DNA from: Anthropogastromicrobium chipingensis_A
GTDB taxonomy: Bacteria; Bacillota; Clostridia; Lachnospirales; Lachnospiraceae
Reading direction: 5' to 3'
Assembly (NCBI GenBank): GCA_963605535.1
Contig: CAVCXB010000001.1
Coordinates: 1-64,000, forward strand
DNA: 64,000 nt
Shown piece after piece: positions 26,064 to 35,299 of the stretch. The notes beneath the pieces were generated by a model, which saw nothing but the letters and a program-made list of their open reading frames with translations, did no database searches and was not told the origin of the DNA. The translations under genes were made by a program, and so were the position numbers. Every line of letters begins with the position of its first letter. Position 1 is the first letter of the stretch.

Positions 26064-27371
26064 ATGAAATTTGGATGGACCAACCGGATCCGAATCTGCG
26101 TGAGCGGATCTGAGACAGAGCGTTTTTTCAATATGGCATCCTTTCATGGCCTGATTTTGTATCATGTGTGCCGGACATCAGACGGTATGGAAGCAAGTGT
26201 AAAGGCAAAAGATATGAAAAGGCTATGCAGCCTGAGGGCAAAGACAGGCGTTTCCATTCATATTCTTGAAAAGCGCGGCCCTTATTTTTTATGGAAGAAG
26301 ACAAGAAAACGGCGTGTAGGATTGGTATGTGGCGTATTGTCATTTGTGGCGCTGTATGTGATGTCACTGTTTGTGTGGGACATTGATTTTGCGGGCAATG
26401 TGCGCTACACAGACAGCTATCTGCTCTCATTTGTCAAGAAGGAAGGCTTTTGTCCTGGCATGCGAATTTCCGATGTCGTGTGTGATTCGCTTGAAAAACG
26501 GCTGCGAAACGAATTTGATGATATTACATGGGTGTCGGCACGTCTTGAAGGTACGAGACTGGTTGTTGAAATTGAAGAGAATAATACCGCCACAGTCAAG
26601 GTGCAGGAGGAAGCACCGTGTAGCATACGCGCCTCAAAAAGTGGTACTATCATGCAAATGGTGACAAGGCGCGGTACACCGCTCGTCAAAAAAGGTGACG
26701 AGGTGGCGGCTGGTGATGTGCTTGTGTCCGGCTATATCCCGATTTATAATGATTCACAGGAAATCATCGCCTATGAACAGACAAACGCCTCGGCAGATGT
26801 GTGGATTGACTACGAAGAAACGGTTGAAATGAAAATACCCCGAAGCCAAATGGTTCGGCATTATACGTCCGAGCGCGTGCTCCCGGGGCTTATTTTATTT
26901 GGACATCGCTTTTGCCTGCCCGGAAGTCTGCCAATTGTAAGAGCAAATTCAAATGAAACTTCAAATTCAGGATCAGCGAATGTGCCGCAGGAGAATGAAT
27001 TGCAGCCAAAAGAACTGAATGCGTCACAGCAGGAACTGTATATTGAGCAGCACCAGTGGAAGCTCTTCGACAATTTTTATCTGCCATTTTACTCAGAAAA
27101 ATATCGACTGTTTTCCTACGAAACAGCGCAGATTTCCTACAACGACGAACAGCTAAAGGAGCAAGCCAATCAAAAATATCTTGAATTTATTGTTCAATTA
27201 GAAAAATTAGGGGTGGAAATAATTGAAAATAATGTTACAATAGAAAGTGAACCTGATACGTATCGAATGAAGGTACGATTTCTTCTTGAGGAGAATGCAG
27301 TGGAGAGTGGTGAACTCGAAGCGCAGGGACAAGAGAAGAACTTTGATCAGGAATCACAAAAACAAGAGTAG
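26064..27371 (+). CDS. yqfD: Sporulation protein YqfD
   Basis: 435 residues. N-terminal domain to about residue 85, one membrane helix (about 90-108, VGLVCGVLSFVALYVMSLFVW), then a mother-cell-membrane protein body. The family signature KSGTIMQMVTRRGTPLVKKGDEVAAGDVLVSG is at about residues 190-220. A low-complexity insert rich in Asn, Ser and Gln (about 290-325) makes it longer than the ~400 residues of B. subtilis YqfD. Start: ATG 26064 (MKFGWTNRIRI) fits the family; ATG 26049 is an in-frame alternative. Confidence 0.88.
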   Translation: MKFGWTNRIRICVSGSETERFFNMASFHGLILYHVCRTSDGMEASVKAKDMKRLCSLRAKTGVSIHILEKRGPYFLWKKTRKRRVGLVCGVLSFVALYVMSLFVWDIDFAGNVRYTDSYLLSFVKKEGFCPGMRISDVVCDSLEKRLRNEFDDITWVSARLEGTRLVVEIEENNTATVKVQEEAPCSIRASKSGTIMQMVTRRGTPLVKKGDEVAAGDVLVSGYIPIYNDSQEIIAYEQTNASADVWIDYEETVEMKIPRSQMVRHYTSERVLPGLILFGHRFCLPGSLPIVRANSNETSNSGSANVPQENELQPKELNASQQELYIEQHQWKLFDNFYLPFYSEKYRLFSYETAQISYNDEQLKEQANQKYLEFIVQLEKLGVEIIENNVTIESEPDTYRMKVRFLLEENAVESGELEAQGQEKNFDQESQKQE

Positions 27372-27391
27372 CAAGTTAGAGAGGTTAATGT

Positions 27392-28429
27392 ATGAGTGTT
27401 GCGCAAGCAGTTATGGAAATACCAGCTGCCCATCAGCTGAATGTATTTGGGCAGTTCGACTGTAATATAAAGAAGATTGAGCGTGCGTTCGGTGTGACGT
27501 TTGTCAACCGTGGCGATGCGATCCGTCTGTCTGGAACGGAAGAGGCAGTGGGCAAGGCGCGAAGCGTCGTAGATACGCTGCTTGAGCTGTCACGCAGAGG
27601 AAACACAGTGACAGAGCAGAATGTCGATTACACAATTGCAATGTCCTTTTCGGAGAAGAGCAATGAGGTGCTTGAAATTGACAATGATATCATCTGTCGC
27701 ACGATTTCAGGAAAGCCGGTAAAGCCAAAGACCGTTGGACAGAAGCAGTATGTGGATGCCATCCGCAATAAGATGATTGTCTTTGGTGTTGGCCCGGCCG
27801 GAACCGGAAAGACCTACCTTGCAATGGCGATGGCGATTGACGCATTCAAAAAGCAGGAGGTCAGCCGTATTATTCTGACCCGTCCGGCAATCGAGGCAGG
27901 CGAGAAGTTGGGCTTTCTTCCAGGCGATTTGCAGAGTAAGATTGATCCCTATCTGAGACCGCTGTACGATGCACTGTACCAGATTATGGGAGCAGAGAGC
28001 TTCCTTAACAATCAGGAGAAGGGCTTGATTGAAGTTGCACCGCTTGCGTACATGAGAGGACGAACCCTTGACAATTCCTACATTATACTGGATGAGGCAC
28101 AGAATACCACACCGGCGCAGATGAAGATGTTTCTGACCCGTATCGGTTTCGGCTCAAAGGTCATCATTACGGGTGATATGACCCAGAAGGATCTTCCGGC
28201 AGGTACGCCGTCTGGTCTGGATGTGGCAATCAAGGTCTTAAAGAATGTGGATGATATCGGATTTGTCTATCTGGATAATCGAGACGTTGTTCGCCATCCA
28301 CTTGTTCAGAAAATCGTAAAGGCATACGAGGAGTACGAGAACAAGCAAAACAGCAAAAAGCGTGCGCAGGAGCATGCAAAAGAAGCAGATGCACCGCGCT
28401 CGGAAAAAACAAGAAAGCCAAGAGGCTGA
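27392..28429 (+). CDS. phoH: PhoH-like ATPase
   Basis: 345 residues. An N-terminal KH-like region (about 10-75) precedes the PhoH ATPase domain with Walker A GVGPAGTGKTYLA (about 130-142), ILTRPAIEAGEKLGFLPGD, and Walker B YIILDEAQNTTPAQMKMFLT. The C-terminal tail is Lys/Arg-rich. PhoH family ATPases are linked to RNA metabolism and sit with YbeY in many bacteria, as here. It lies between yqfD and ybeY; the yqfC-yqfD-phoH order is also that of Bacillus. Confidence 0.94.
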   Translation: MSVAQAVMEIPAAHQLNVFGQFDCNIKKIERAFGVTFVNRGDAIRLSGTEEAVGKARSVVDTLLELSRRGNTVTEQNVDYTIAMSFSEKSNEVLEIDNDIICRTISGKPVKPKTVGQKQYVDAIRNKMIVFGVGPAGTGKTYLAMAMAIDAFKKQEVSRIILTRPAIEAGEKLGFLPGDLQSKIDPYLRPLYDALYQIMGAESFLNNQEKGLIEVAPLAYMRGRTLDNSYIILDEAQNTTPAQMKMFLTRIGFGSKVIITGDMTQKDLPAGTPSGLDVAIKVLKNVDDIGFVYLDNRDVVRHPLVQKIVKAYEEYENKQNSKKRAQEHAKEADAPRSEKTRKPRG

Positions 28430-28439
28430 TGGAGAGAGT

Positions 28440-28937
28440 ATGACAATTACAATTGAGAATGAAGCTTCAAAGGAGCTGCCATTTGACTACAAGGCGTTGA
28501 TTGAGCGTGTCGTCATGGGCTGCATGGATTATGAAAAATGTCCGTATGAGGCAGAGGTAAATGTACTTTTGACAAATAATGAAGAAATCCATGCGATCAA
28601 CAAAGAGTACAGGGGAATTGACCGTCCGACTGATGTGCTGTCCTTCCCGATGGTGGACTACAACAAGCCGGCGGATTTTGATCCGCTTGAGGATGCCTCT
28701 GAGGATTATTTCAACTTTGAGACTGGGGAGTTGGTGCTTGGCGATATCATCATCTCCGTGGACAAGGTGTATGAGCAGGCCGAAAGCTATGGCCATTCAT
28801 TAGAGCGCGAGCTGGGATTTTTGGTTGCGCACAGTATGCTGCATCTGTTTGGCTATGACCATATGGAAGAAGAAGAACGCGAGCAGATGGAGGCTCGCCA
28901 GAGAGAGATATTGAACGGATTATCAATTCTCAGATAA
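28440..28937 (+). CDS. ybeY: Endoribonuclease YbeY (rRNA maturation)
   Basis: 165 residues. Zinc site HSMLHLFGYDH (H-x3-H-x5-H) near residue 130, preceded by the conserved YRGIDRPTDVLSFPM and GELVLGDIIIS. YbeY takes part in 16S rRNA 3'-end maturation and ribosome quality control. A short insert between VLSFPM and LGDIIIS is common in Clostridia. Start: ATG 28440 with GGAGAG; spaced 10 bases after phoH. Confidence 0.95.
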   Translation: MTITIENEASKELPFDYKALIERVVMGCMDYEKCPYEAEVNVLLTNNEEIHAINKEYRGIDRPTDVLSFPMVDYNKPADFDPLEDASEDYFNFETGELVLGDIIISVDKVYEQAESYGHSLERELGFLVAHSMLHLFGYDHMEEEEREQMEARQREILNGLSILR

Positions 28938-28987
28938 GCCACAGGGGGGAATCCTCGGAATCGTGGCAGGAAAGGGAAGATTTTGTA

Positions 28988-30625
28988 ATGGAAAAAAAGA
29001 AAAATGATTTTATTGCGCAGGGAAGTATTCTTGCGATTGCGTCGATATTAGTGCGTGTCATGGGAATGATTTACCGTATTCCAATGACAGCGATCATCGG
29101 AGATAAGGGAAATGGATTTTACTCGTATGCATACAGCGTCTACACAATTTTGCTGCTGCTATCGTCATACAGCCTTCCGCTTGCCGTGTCAAAGATGGTT
29201 TCCGCAAAGGCACAGCTTGGACAGTGGCGCAATGTAAAGAGAGTCTTCATCTGTGCAGTTGTATTTGCGATCGGTATCGGTACCACATTTGGTCTGATCG
29301 TGCTTGTTGGCGCACAGTTTTTTACAAGGGTATTTTTTCACAGTGAGTTAGCAGCGATTGCGCTTCGTTTTATGGCACCAACCATTTTGATTATGGCACT
29401 GCTCGGTGTGTTCCGTGGATTTTTCCAGGGACTTCAGAACACACTTCCGACAGCAGTTTCACAGATTGTAGAGGGCTTGATCAACGCAATCATGTCCGTT
29501 GTATTTGCGTATTTTCTGTTTAACTTTGGTCACGGAATGGATGTCACAAACGGTACCGCTGATTTAGGCTATGCATGGGGTGCAGCAGGTGGTGCGATCG
29601 GAACTGGTGCTGGTGCGCTTGCCGGACTGATCTTTTGTTTTATTTTGTTTGTGGCATACCGCAAGATTCTGGCAGTTAACATCAGTCGTGATAAGACGGG
29701 AACTCAGCAGGAATATAAGGATATTTTCCGCTTGATGTTGTCCATCGCGCTGCCGGTTATTTTAAGTACTGCGTTGTACAACTTGATTGAGTTAGTAGAT
29801 GGAAGCTTGTTTAACAATATCATGGCATCTAAGGGCTTGGAGGATGTAAAGGACAGCATGTGGGGCGCTTACAATGCGAAGGCGCTGCTGTTAGTTCACA
29901 TTCCGGTATCCATCTCCTCTGCAATGGCGGTATCACTTGTTCCGACATTGACAGCTGCCTATGCACTTGGAGATGAGCAGACAGCAAAGTCGAAGGTCAA
30001 TGCGATTCTTCGTTTTATTTCGCTTTTAGCATTTCCGTCTGCAGTTGGTCTGTTTGTGTTAGCAAATCCGATTATTAAGACCTTATTCTCAAGTGATACC
30101 AGCTCTGCAAGCACTTACCTTCAGGTGGTTTGCCCGGCGGTTATCACGTTCTCCTTCTCCACGATCACAAATTCTATTCTTCAGGGAATCGACCGGATGA
30201 ATCTTCCGGTCTGCCATTCACTGATTGCGATGGCCGTTCACGTTGTGGTATTGCTGATTCTTTGCCTTGGCTTTAACATGGGCATCTACGGCGTGATCAT
30301 CAGCTATGTGATCTATGCGCTTGTGATTACGATCCTGAATTTCTATTCCATCAGCAAGCTTTTGGAATATCGCCCGGATGTGATGACATTGTTTGTAAAA
30401 CCAATCGTGGCATCAGCAATCATGGGTGTTGTCTGCTTTGGATGTTACCAACTGCTCCATCAGTTCTTAGGAAAGGCAATTCCGATGCTGATCTCAGTAG
30501 TCGTAGCAGTAGTTGTATACTTTGCAGTTGCTGTTAAGATTAAGCTGCTTACCGAGAGCGTCATGAGAGATCTGCCAAAGGGACAGATGCTCGTTCGCAT
30601 CGCAAAGAAGTGTAAGCTGCTGTAA
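28988..30625 (+). CDS. SpoVB/MurJ-like polysaccharide flippase (MOP superfamily)
   Basis: 545 residues with about 14 membrane helices. The N-terminus FIAQGSILAIASILVRVMGMIYRIPM and GVFRGFFQGLQNTLPTAVSQI are typical of the SpoVB branch. Family members flip lipid-linked cell-wall or cortex precursors; SpoVB itself is needed for spore cortex. It may serve either cortex or vegetative polysaccharide. Start: ATG 28988 (MEKKKNDF) after AAAGGGAAG. Confidence 0.86.
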   Translation: MEKKKNDFIAQGSILAIASILVRVMGMIYRIPMTAIIGDKGNGFYSYAYSVYTILLLLSSYSLPLAVSKMVSAKAQLGQWRNVKRVFICAVVFAIGIGTTFGLIVLVGAQFFTRVFFHSELAAIALRFMAPTILIMALLGVFRGFFQGLQNTLPTAVSQIVEGLINAIMSVVFAYFLFNFGHGMDVTNGTADLGYAWGAAGGAIGTGAGALAGLIFCFILFVAYRKILAVNISRDKTGTQQEYKDIFRLMLSIALPVILSTALYNLIELVDGSLFNNIMASKGLEDVKDSMWGAYNAKALLLVHIPVSISSAMAVSLVPTLTAAYALGDEQTAKSKVNAILRFISLLAFPSAVGLFVLANPIIKTLFSSDTSSASTYLQVVCPAVITFSFSTITNSILQGIDRMNLPVCHSLIAMAVHVVVLLILCLGFNMGIYGVIISYVIYALVITILNFYSISKLLEYRPDVMTLFVKPIVASAIMGVVCFGCYQLLHQFLGKAIPMLISVVVAVVVYFAVAVKIKLLTESVMRDLPKGQMLVRIAKKCKLL

Positions 30626-30747
30626 AGTAGATAAGAATGAATTATATGTAGTATGTAGGAATAATCAGATGAAAACGAATCCATACTTTACATAAGAAAA
30701 ACGATTGGAACCGGTACAAATTGTGTGCCGGGAAAGGTGGTGCTTGT

Positions 30748-31185
30748 GTGAAGTATGCAATTCGTTTTCTTGCTGTTGCGGCATTATTTCTGACGATTGA
30801 GCAGACAAGCTTTCTTGTGACAAAGCAGGTGGCACAAAATGCGTGGGCAAAGAAAGAAACAAAAGAAACGCTGATCCGTCTGCCGTCAAAGTCAGAGAGT
30901 GCGGTGCGCGTGACTGCACAGATGGATATTTTTCTGGAGGAGTACAACGTTGATACTGGACAGCTAATTTCAGTAGCGCCCTACTGGGATGTGCGTTTTG
31001 CTGGAATGGACGAAGAAGAACTTCGTCTCTTTTTGTCGGACCCGTCTCATATGGAGGAAGATGGCGATAAGGCACGCGGCTATGTTGGCTGTGAGCTGAT
31101 CGAGATGAATTGGAATACGCTTCGGATTCGAAAATATGTAACGATTCACAGTCTCGCAGGGTCAGTATTGCGAAGCGAGTTTTAA
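30748..31185 (+). CDS. Hypothetical secreted or membrane-anchored protein
   Basis: 145 residues. A hydrophobic N-terminal segment (KYAIRFLAVAALFLTIEQ) is probably a signal or anchor. The soluble part contains FLEEYNVDTGQLISVAP, then FAGMDEEELRLFLSDP and YVGCELIEMNW. The EEYxxDTG...G.xEEEL pattern loosely recalls BofC C-terminal domains of spore-formers, but I cannot confirm that. Start: GTG 30748 after AAAGGTGG. It sits between the flippase and two flavoprotein genes. Confidence 0.6.
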   Translation: MKYAIRFLAVAALFLTIEQTSFLVTKQVAQNAWAKKETKETLIRLPSKSESAVRVTAQMDIFLEEYNVDTGQLISVAPYWDVRFAGMDEEELRLFLSDPSHMEEDGDKARGYVGCELIEMNWNTLRIRKYVTIHSLAGSVLRSEF

Positions 31186-31201
31186 ATGGTCACGAATCAT
31201 T

Positions 31202-31231
31202 ATAATACAAAGAAAGATAATACAAAGAAAG
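31202..31231 (+). repeat. Perfect 15-bp tandem duplication before a flavoprotein gene
   Basis: Two adjacent copies of ATAATACAAAGAAAG (31202-31216 and 31217-31231). The first overlaps a TATAAT (31201-31206); the second supplies the purine-rich ribosome binding site of the next gene. Confidence 0.8.
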
Positions 31232-31241
31232 GAAAACTTGG

Positions 31242-32534
31242 ATGAAAACACAGGTGCTTGTCATTGGAGCGGGTGCGTCTGGTCTGACGGCGGCGATCTA
31301 TGCCGCACGCAGCGGATGTGAAGTTCACATTCTCGAGGCGCAGGATCGCCCGGCAAAAAAAATCCTGGCAACAGGAAATGGAAAATGCAACTACACGAAT
31401 GAAAAAATGGAGCGTTCCTGCTATCGAAGTGCGTCGTTACAGCAGGCAGAAAAGGTGCTTTTGCAGTATCCGACATCGGCAGCAGTTGACTACTTAAAAG
31501 AACTGGGCATTTGGCCGAGTGCACGCGATGGCTATCTGTATCCATCCTCTGGACAGGCGGCTTCGGTTGCCGAGTGCCTTTTAATGGAAACCAAGCGACT
31601 GCAAATTGTGATACATACCGATTCCCCCGCAAAACAGATCAAAAAAACGCGTGATGGATTCGAAGTAGTGACGGTAGCAGGCGATCGCTTTGCGAGTGAT
31701 GCGCTAGTTTTGGCGGCGGGAAGTCTCGCAGGAATGAAGGCAGGAAAGCTTACCGATCCACAAGGCTTTTGTCGTACACTTGGCTTGAAGGTACAGCCGA
31801 TTGTCCCGGCACTGACGGCACTTGTCCAAGAAAACGATCCAGTGGGAAAGCTTTGGAGTGGAGTGCGTGTGCAGGCAACCGTTACGCTGTATTCAGATGG
31901 GCAGCGTATGAGTGCAGATACAGGAGAGGTGCAGCTGACTGATTATGGAATCTCCGGAATCCCTGTTTTTCAGGTGAGCCGTTATGCTGCCTATTCGCTG
32001 TTAAAGAAGAAAAAAACAGAGGCAGTGCTTGATTTTATGCCGTCCATGACAAAGGATGAGTTGTTAGAAGAGTTGCGTGCGCGTGCAAGATTTACCGAGC
32101 GAAGCGCGCAGGGACAGCTGTGCGGATTGTGGAACTCAAAGTTAGTTCAGGCGCTTTGCCGAAAGGCAAGGATTGCCATTGACCGTCCAATGCGACCGAC
32201 CGATTGTGAACATTTAGCGGGACTTGCAAAGGAATATCGCGTGACAATTATGGGAACCAACCCAGTTAGTCAGTCACAGGTGTGCGCAGGCGGAGTTGAT
32301 CTTCGTGAAATCAATCCAGAAACGATGGAGTGTATTAATGTGCCAGGACTATACCTGACCGGAGAGATTCTTGATGTGGACGGAATCTGCGGCGGTTATA
32401 ATTTGCACTGGGCATGGGCCACCGGTACGCTTGCCGGAAGAGCAGTGGCGAGTACGATTAAAACGCATACAAAAGAGAACAAAGAATATACAAAAGGTCA
32501 TAACGTACAGAAAAGCAGAGGGAAAAATAGATGA
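31242..32534 (+). CDS. BaiN/HI0933-family NAD(P)/FAD-dependent oxidoreductase
   Basis: 430 residues. N-terminal FAD site VLVIGAGASGLTAAIYAA, then the family signature KILATGNGKCNYTN (about residues 39-52), YPSSGQAASV, and a C-terminal GGVDLREINPETME ... LYLTGEILDVDGICGGYNLHWAWATG. The family reduces unsaturated substrates in some gut bacteria, but most members have no assigned reaction. The C-terminus carries a Lys/Thr-rich tail. It overlaps the next gene by ATGA. Confidence 0.88.
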   Translation: MKTQVLVIGAGASGLTAAIYAARSGCEVHILEAQDRPAKKILATGNGKCNYTNEKMERSCYRSASLQQAEKVLLQYPTSAAVDYLKELGIWPSARDGYLYPSSGQAASVAECLLMETKRLQIVIHTDSPAKQIKKTRDGFEVVTVAGDRFASDALVLAAGSLAGMKAGKLTDPQGFCRTLGLKVQPIVPALTALVQENDPVGKLWSGVRVQATVTLYSDGQRMSADTGEVQLTDYGISGIPVFQVSRYAAYSLLKKKKTEAVLDFMPSMTKDELLEELRARARFTERSAQGQLCGLWNSKLVQALCRKARIAIDRPMRPTDCEHLAGLAKEYRVTIMGTNPVSQSQVCAGGVDLREINPETMECINVPGLYLTGEILDVDGICGGYNLHWAWATGTLAGRAVASTIKTHTKENKEYTKGHNVQKSRGKNR

Positions 32535-34114
32535 TACAGATCAATTCATTAAAGCTTCCATGCGATCATAGTAAGGCACAGTTGGAAGAAAAAATATGTA
32601 AGCAGCTAAAAATTTCGAGCAGTCACTTAAAGAGTTGGAAGATTCTGCGCCAGTCCATTGATGCAAGAAAAAAGCCAGAGCTTTTCTTTGTCTATCTGAT
32701 TGAGGCAGAGGTGGACAATGAGCATGCCGTTGTAAAAAAACTTCATAATCCGTCAATTGTGATTGCTTCCGGGCAGACCTATACGTTTCCAAAAGCAGGA
32801 GAACAGCAGCAAAAACATTGTCCAGTCATCATTGGAACTGGACCGGCGGGACTTTTCTGTGGCTATCTGCTTGCACAGCACGGGTATCGTCCGATTCTTT
32901 TGGAGCGTGGAGCCGATGTCGAGCGTCGCTCTCAGAAGGTCGAGCATTTCTGGAATACAGGAGAGCTTGATGAGAAGACAAATGTTTCCTTCGGAGAGGG
33001 TGGCGCAGGTACATTTTCCGATGGAAAGCTCAACACGCTCGTGAAAGACAAGTTTATGAGAAACCGAAAAGTCCTTGAAATTTTTGTCGAGCATGGTGCA
33101 CCAGAGGAAATTTTATATCAGCAAAAGCCTCATATCGGAACCGACGTGTTAAAGGATGTAATCGTTCGCATGAGAAAGAGCATCTTGGAGTATGGCGGAG
33201 AGGTTCGTTTTGACAGCTGTATGACTGATCTTGATGTAAGAGACGGCGCTCTTGTTGGAATTTGGGTGAACCAGACCGAATATATTGCTTGTGAGACACT
33301 TGTCCTTGCAACCGGTCATAGCGCACGCGATACGTTCGCAATGCTTGGAAAGCATATTCACATGGAGCCAAAATCCTTCGCTGTCGGCGTGCGTATCGAG
33401 CATCCGCAGAAGATGATCAATATTTCTCAGTATGGAGCCGCACATGTTCCATCACTTGGTGCAGCCAGTTACAAGCTGACGCATCAGGCGGCAAATGGAC
33501 GTGGCGTTTACAGCTTTTGCATGTGTCCGGGTGGTTTTGTGGTCAATGCATCAAATGAAAAGGGCGGCCTTGCCGTAAATGGAATGAGCTATCATGCACG
33601 AGACAGCAGGAATGCAAACTCGGCGCTGATTGTCACGGTTACGCCACAGGATTTCCCAGATTCGTCCTATATGGGCGGCGTTGCCTTCCAGAGAAGCCTC
33701 GAGCAGGCAGCGTACCGCGCAGGTGGCAGCAAAATTCCGCTGCAGCTCTTTGGCGATTTCAGACAAGGTCGTGTTTCAACAGGATTTGGCGATGTCAAGC
33801 CGTGCACAAAGGGCGCATATGCATTCGCTGACTTAAATCAGGTGCTTCCAAAGCCACTTACCGAAGCACTGTGCGAGGCAATACCAGCATTCGATCGCAA
33901 GATTCATGGTTTTGCAAGAGAGGATGCATTGCTTCTCGGTGTAGAGAGCCGTACCTCATCGCCGCTTCGCATGGTGCGCGACGAGAATGGTGAGAGCAAT
34001 GTGCGCGGACTGTACCCGTGTGGTGAGGGTGCAGGTTATGCGGGCGGAATCACGTCGGCGGCAATGGATGGCATTCGCGCTGCGGAGTGGATTGCAATGC
34101 GTTTTTGTCCGTGA
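32531..34114 (+). CDS. FAD-dependent dehydrogenase (COG2509 type)
   Basis: 527 residues. An N-terminal ~95-residue domain precedes the FAD-binding fold VIIGTGPAGLFCGYLLA (about residues 98-114). Family motifs follow: NVSFGEGGAGTFSDGKLNT, a GRGVYSFCMCPGGFVVNA stretch, and the C-terminal LYPCGEGAGYAGGITSAAMDG. Members are conserved in Firmicutes and plants but the substrate is unknown. It is co-transcribed with the preceding BaiN-like gene. Confidence 0.88.
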   Translation: MIQINSLKLPCDHSKAQLEEKICKQLKISSSHLKSWKILRQSIDARKKPELFFVYLIEAEVDNEHAVVKKLHNPSIVIASGQTYTFPKAGEQQQKHCPVIIGTGPAGLFCGYLLAQHGYRPILLERGADVERRSQKVEHFWNTGELDEKTNVSFGEGGAGTFSDGKLNTLVKDKFMRNRKVLEIFVEHGAPEEILYQQKPHIGTDVLKDVIVRMRKSILEYGGEVRFDSCMTDLDVRDGALVGIWVNQTEYIACETLVLATGHSARDTFAMLGKHIHMEPKSFAVGVRIEHPQKMINISQYGAAHVPSLGAASYKLTHQAANGRGVYSFCMCPGGFVVNASNEKGGLAVNGMSYHARDSRNANSALIVTVTPQDFPDSSYMGGVAFQRSLEQAAYRAGGSKIPLQLFGDFRQGRVSTGFGDVKPCTKGAYAFADLNQVLPKPLTEALCEAIPAFDRKIHGFAREDALLLGVESRTSSPLRMVRDENGESNVRGLYPCGEGAGYAGGITSAAMDGIRAAEWIAMRFCP

Positions 34115-34128
34115 AGAAGGAGCTTCAT

Positions 34129-34713
34129 ATGACGATAGAAGAAGAGAAGCGAGTGTTTCGCAAGTCTGCATTAAAAAGGCGAGCTGAGATTACAAATCGG
34201 CAGGAAAAATCCATACAGATTGCCGAAAATTTATTTGCTACGCAGACGTACCAGAATACCGATATGATTTTGGTCTATATGGCATATCGCAGTGAGGCAG
34301 ATACCATGCCCGTTCTTGAGCAGTCGCTTGCGGCACATAAATGCGTTGCAGTGCCGAGAGTGCTCCTTTCAGAGAACCAGCAGGGCAATGGCACAATGAT
34401 ATTTTGCCGTATTGCATCATTGGATGATTGCGTGAAGGGCGCATATGGAATTTTAGAGCCTAGAGAGGATTGCCCGATCGTTCAGCCAGATGAAAATAGC
34501 TTGATTCTTGTGCCGGGATGTGCGTTTACACGGGATGGGCTGCGCATGGGATACGGTGGCGGTTACTATGACCGCTATCTGCAACTGTATCCAAAAGCCG
34601 TTACGATTGGTTACGCATTCGAGGAGCAGATTTATGATGCGATTCCAAGTGAGGAACATGACAGACGACTTAATTTTGTTGTGACGCAGAAGGAATGTTA
34701 TGCATCAGAATAA
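34129..34713 (+). CDS. 5-formyltetrahydrofolate cyclo-ligase
   Basis: 194 residues. Converts 5-formyl-THF to 5,10-methenyl-THF with ATP. An N-terminal RKSALKRRAEI basic segment binds ATP phosphates. The conserved ILVPGCAFTRDGLRMGYGGGYYDRYL stretch is at residues ~138-163. Start: ATG 34129 with AAGGAG; an upstream ATG lies inside the previous gene. 14 bases separate it from the dehydrogenase gene. Confidence 0.93.
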   Translation: MTIEEEKRVFRKSALKRRAEITNRQEKSIQIAENLFATQTYQNTDMILVYMAYRSEADTMPVLEQSLAAHKCVAVPRVLLSENQQGNGTMIFCRIASLDDCVKGAYGILEPREDCPIVQPDENSLILVPGCAFTRDGLRMGYGGGYYDRYLQLYPKAVTIGYAFEEQIYDAIPSEEHDRRLNFVVTQKECYASE

Positions 34714-34740
34714 AAGGAATCAGAAAGAAAGGTACAAAAG

Positions 34741-35220
34741 TTGAAAATTACGATATTAACCGTTGGAAAATTAAAGGAAAGCTATTGGAAACAGGCCATC
34801 GCAGAATATTCAAAGCGCCTTGGACTATACACGAAGCTTGAGCTTGTCGAGGTTGAAGATGAGAAGACGCCAGATCAGGCAAGTGATCTGCTGTGTGAAC
34901 AGATCAAGGATAAAGAAGGTGATCGTCTGCTTGCACGTTGCCCGAAAGATGGATATGTCATCGCATTGGCGATTGATGGAAAGCAGTATGATTCCGTAGC
35001 ACTCTCAAAACATTTGGAGAAACTTACTGTGGCGGGTCGGTCGCATCTTGTTTTTGTGATTGGAGGCTCCCTTGGCCTTAGTAAAAAGGTGCTTGCGCGT
35101 GCGGATGAGAAGCTTAGCTTTTCGGCACTGACATTTCCTCATCAGATGATGCGTGTGATTTTGCTGGAGCAGATTTATCGTTGCTTTCGCATTCAGAAGA
35201 ATGAGCCGTACCATAAATAA
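34741..35220 (+). CDS. rlmH: 23S rRNA (pseudouridine1915-N3)-methyltransferase RlmH
   Basis: 159 residues, full-length SPOUT methyltransferase. The SAM-binding knot is visible as FVIGGSLGLSKKVLARAD and LSFSALTFPHQMMRVILLEQIYRCFRI, ending in the invariant NEPYHK. It methylates pseudouridine 1915 of 23S rRNA on assembled 70S ribosomes. Start: TTG 34741 after GAAAGG. A strong terminator follows. Confidence 0.96.
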   Translation: MKITILTVGKLKESYWKQAIAEYSKRLGLYTKLELVEVEDEKTPDQASDLLCEQIKDKEGDRLLARCPKDGYVIALAIDGKQYDSVALSKHLEKLTVAGRSHLVFVIGGSLGLSKKVLARADEKLSFSALTFPHQMMRVILLEQIYRCFRIQKNEPYHK

Positions 35221-35249
35221 GATTCATTTGTTGCAAAGTTGGTAGGTTT

Positions 35250-35299
35250 ACGCCAGAGATGGAAGAAAAATTTCTTCTACCTCTGGCGTTTGAATTTTT
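35250..35299 (+). terminator. Intrinsic terminator after rlmH
   Basis: ACGCCAGAG (35250-35258) pairs with CTCTGGCGT (35281-35289). The inner GAAGAAA (35262-35268) pairs with TTTCTTC (35271-35277). A T-rich tract (TTTGAATTTTTATTTG) follows. It closes the operon that ends with rlmH. Confidence 0.9.
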
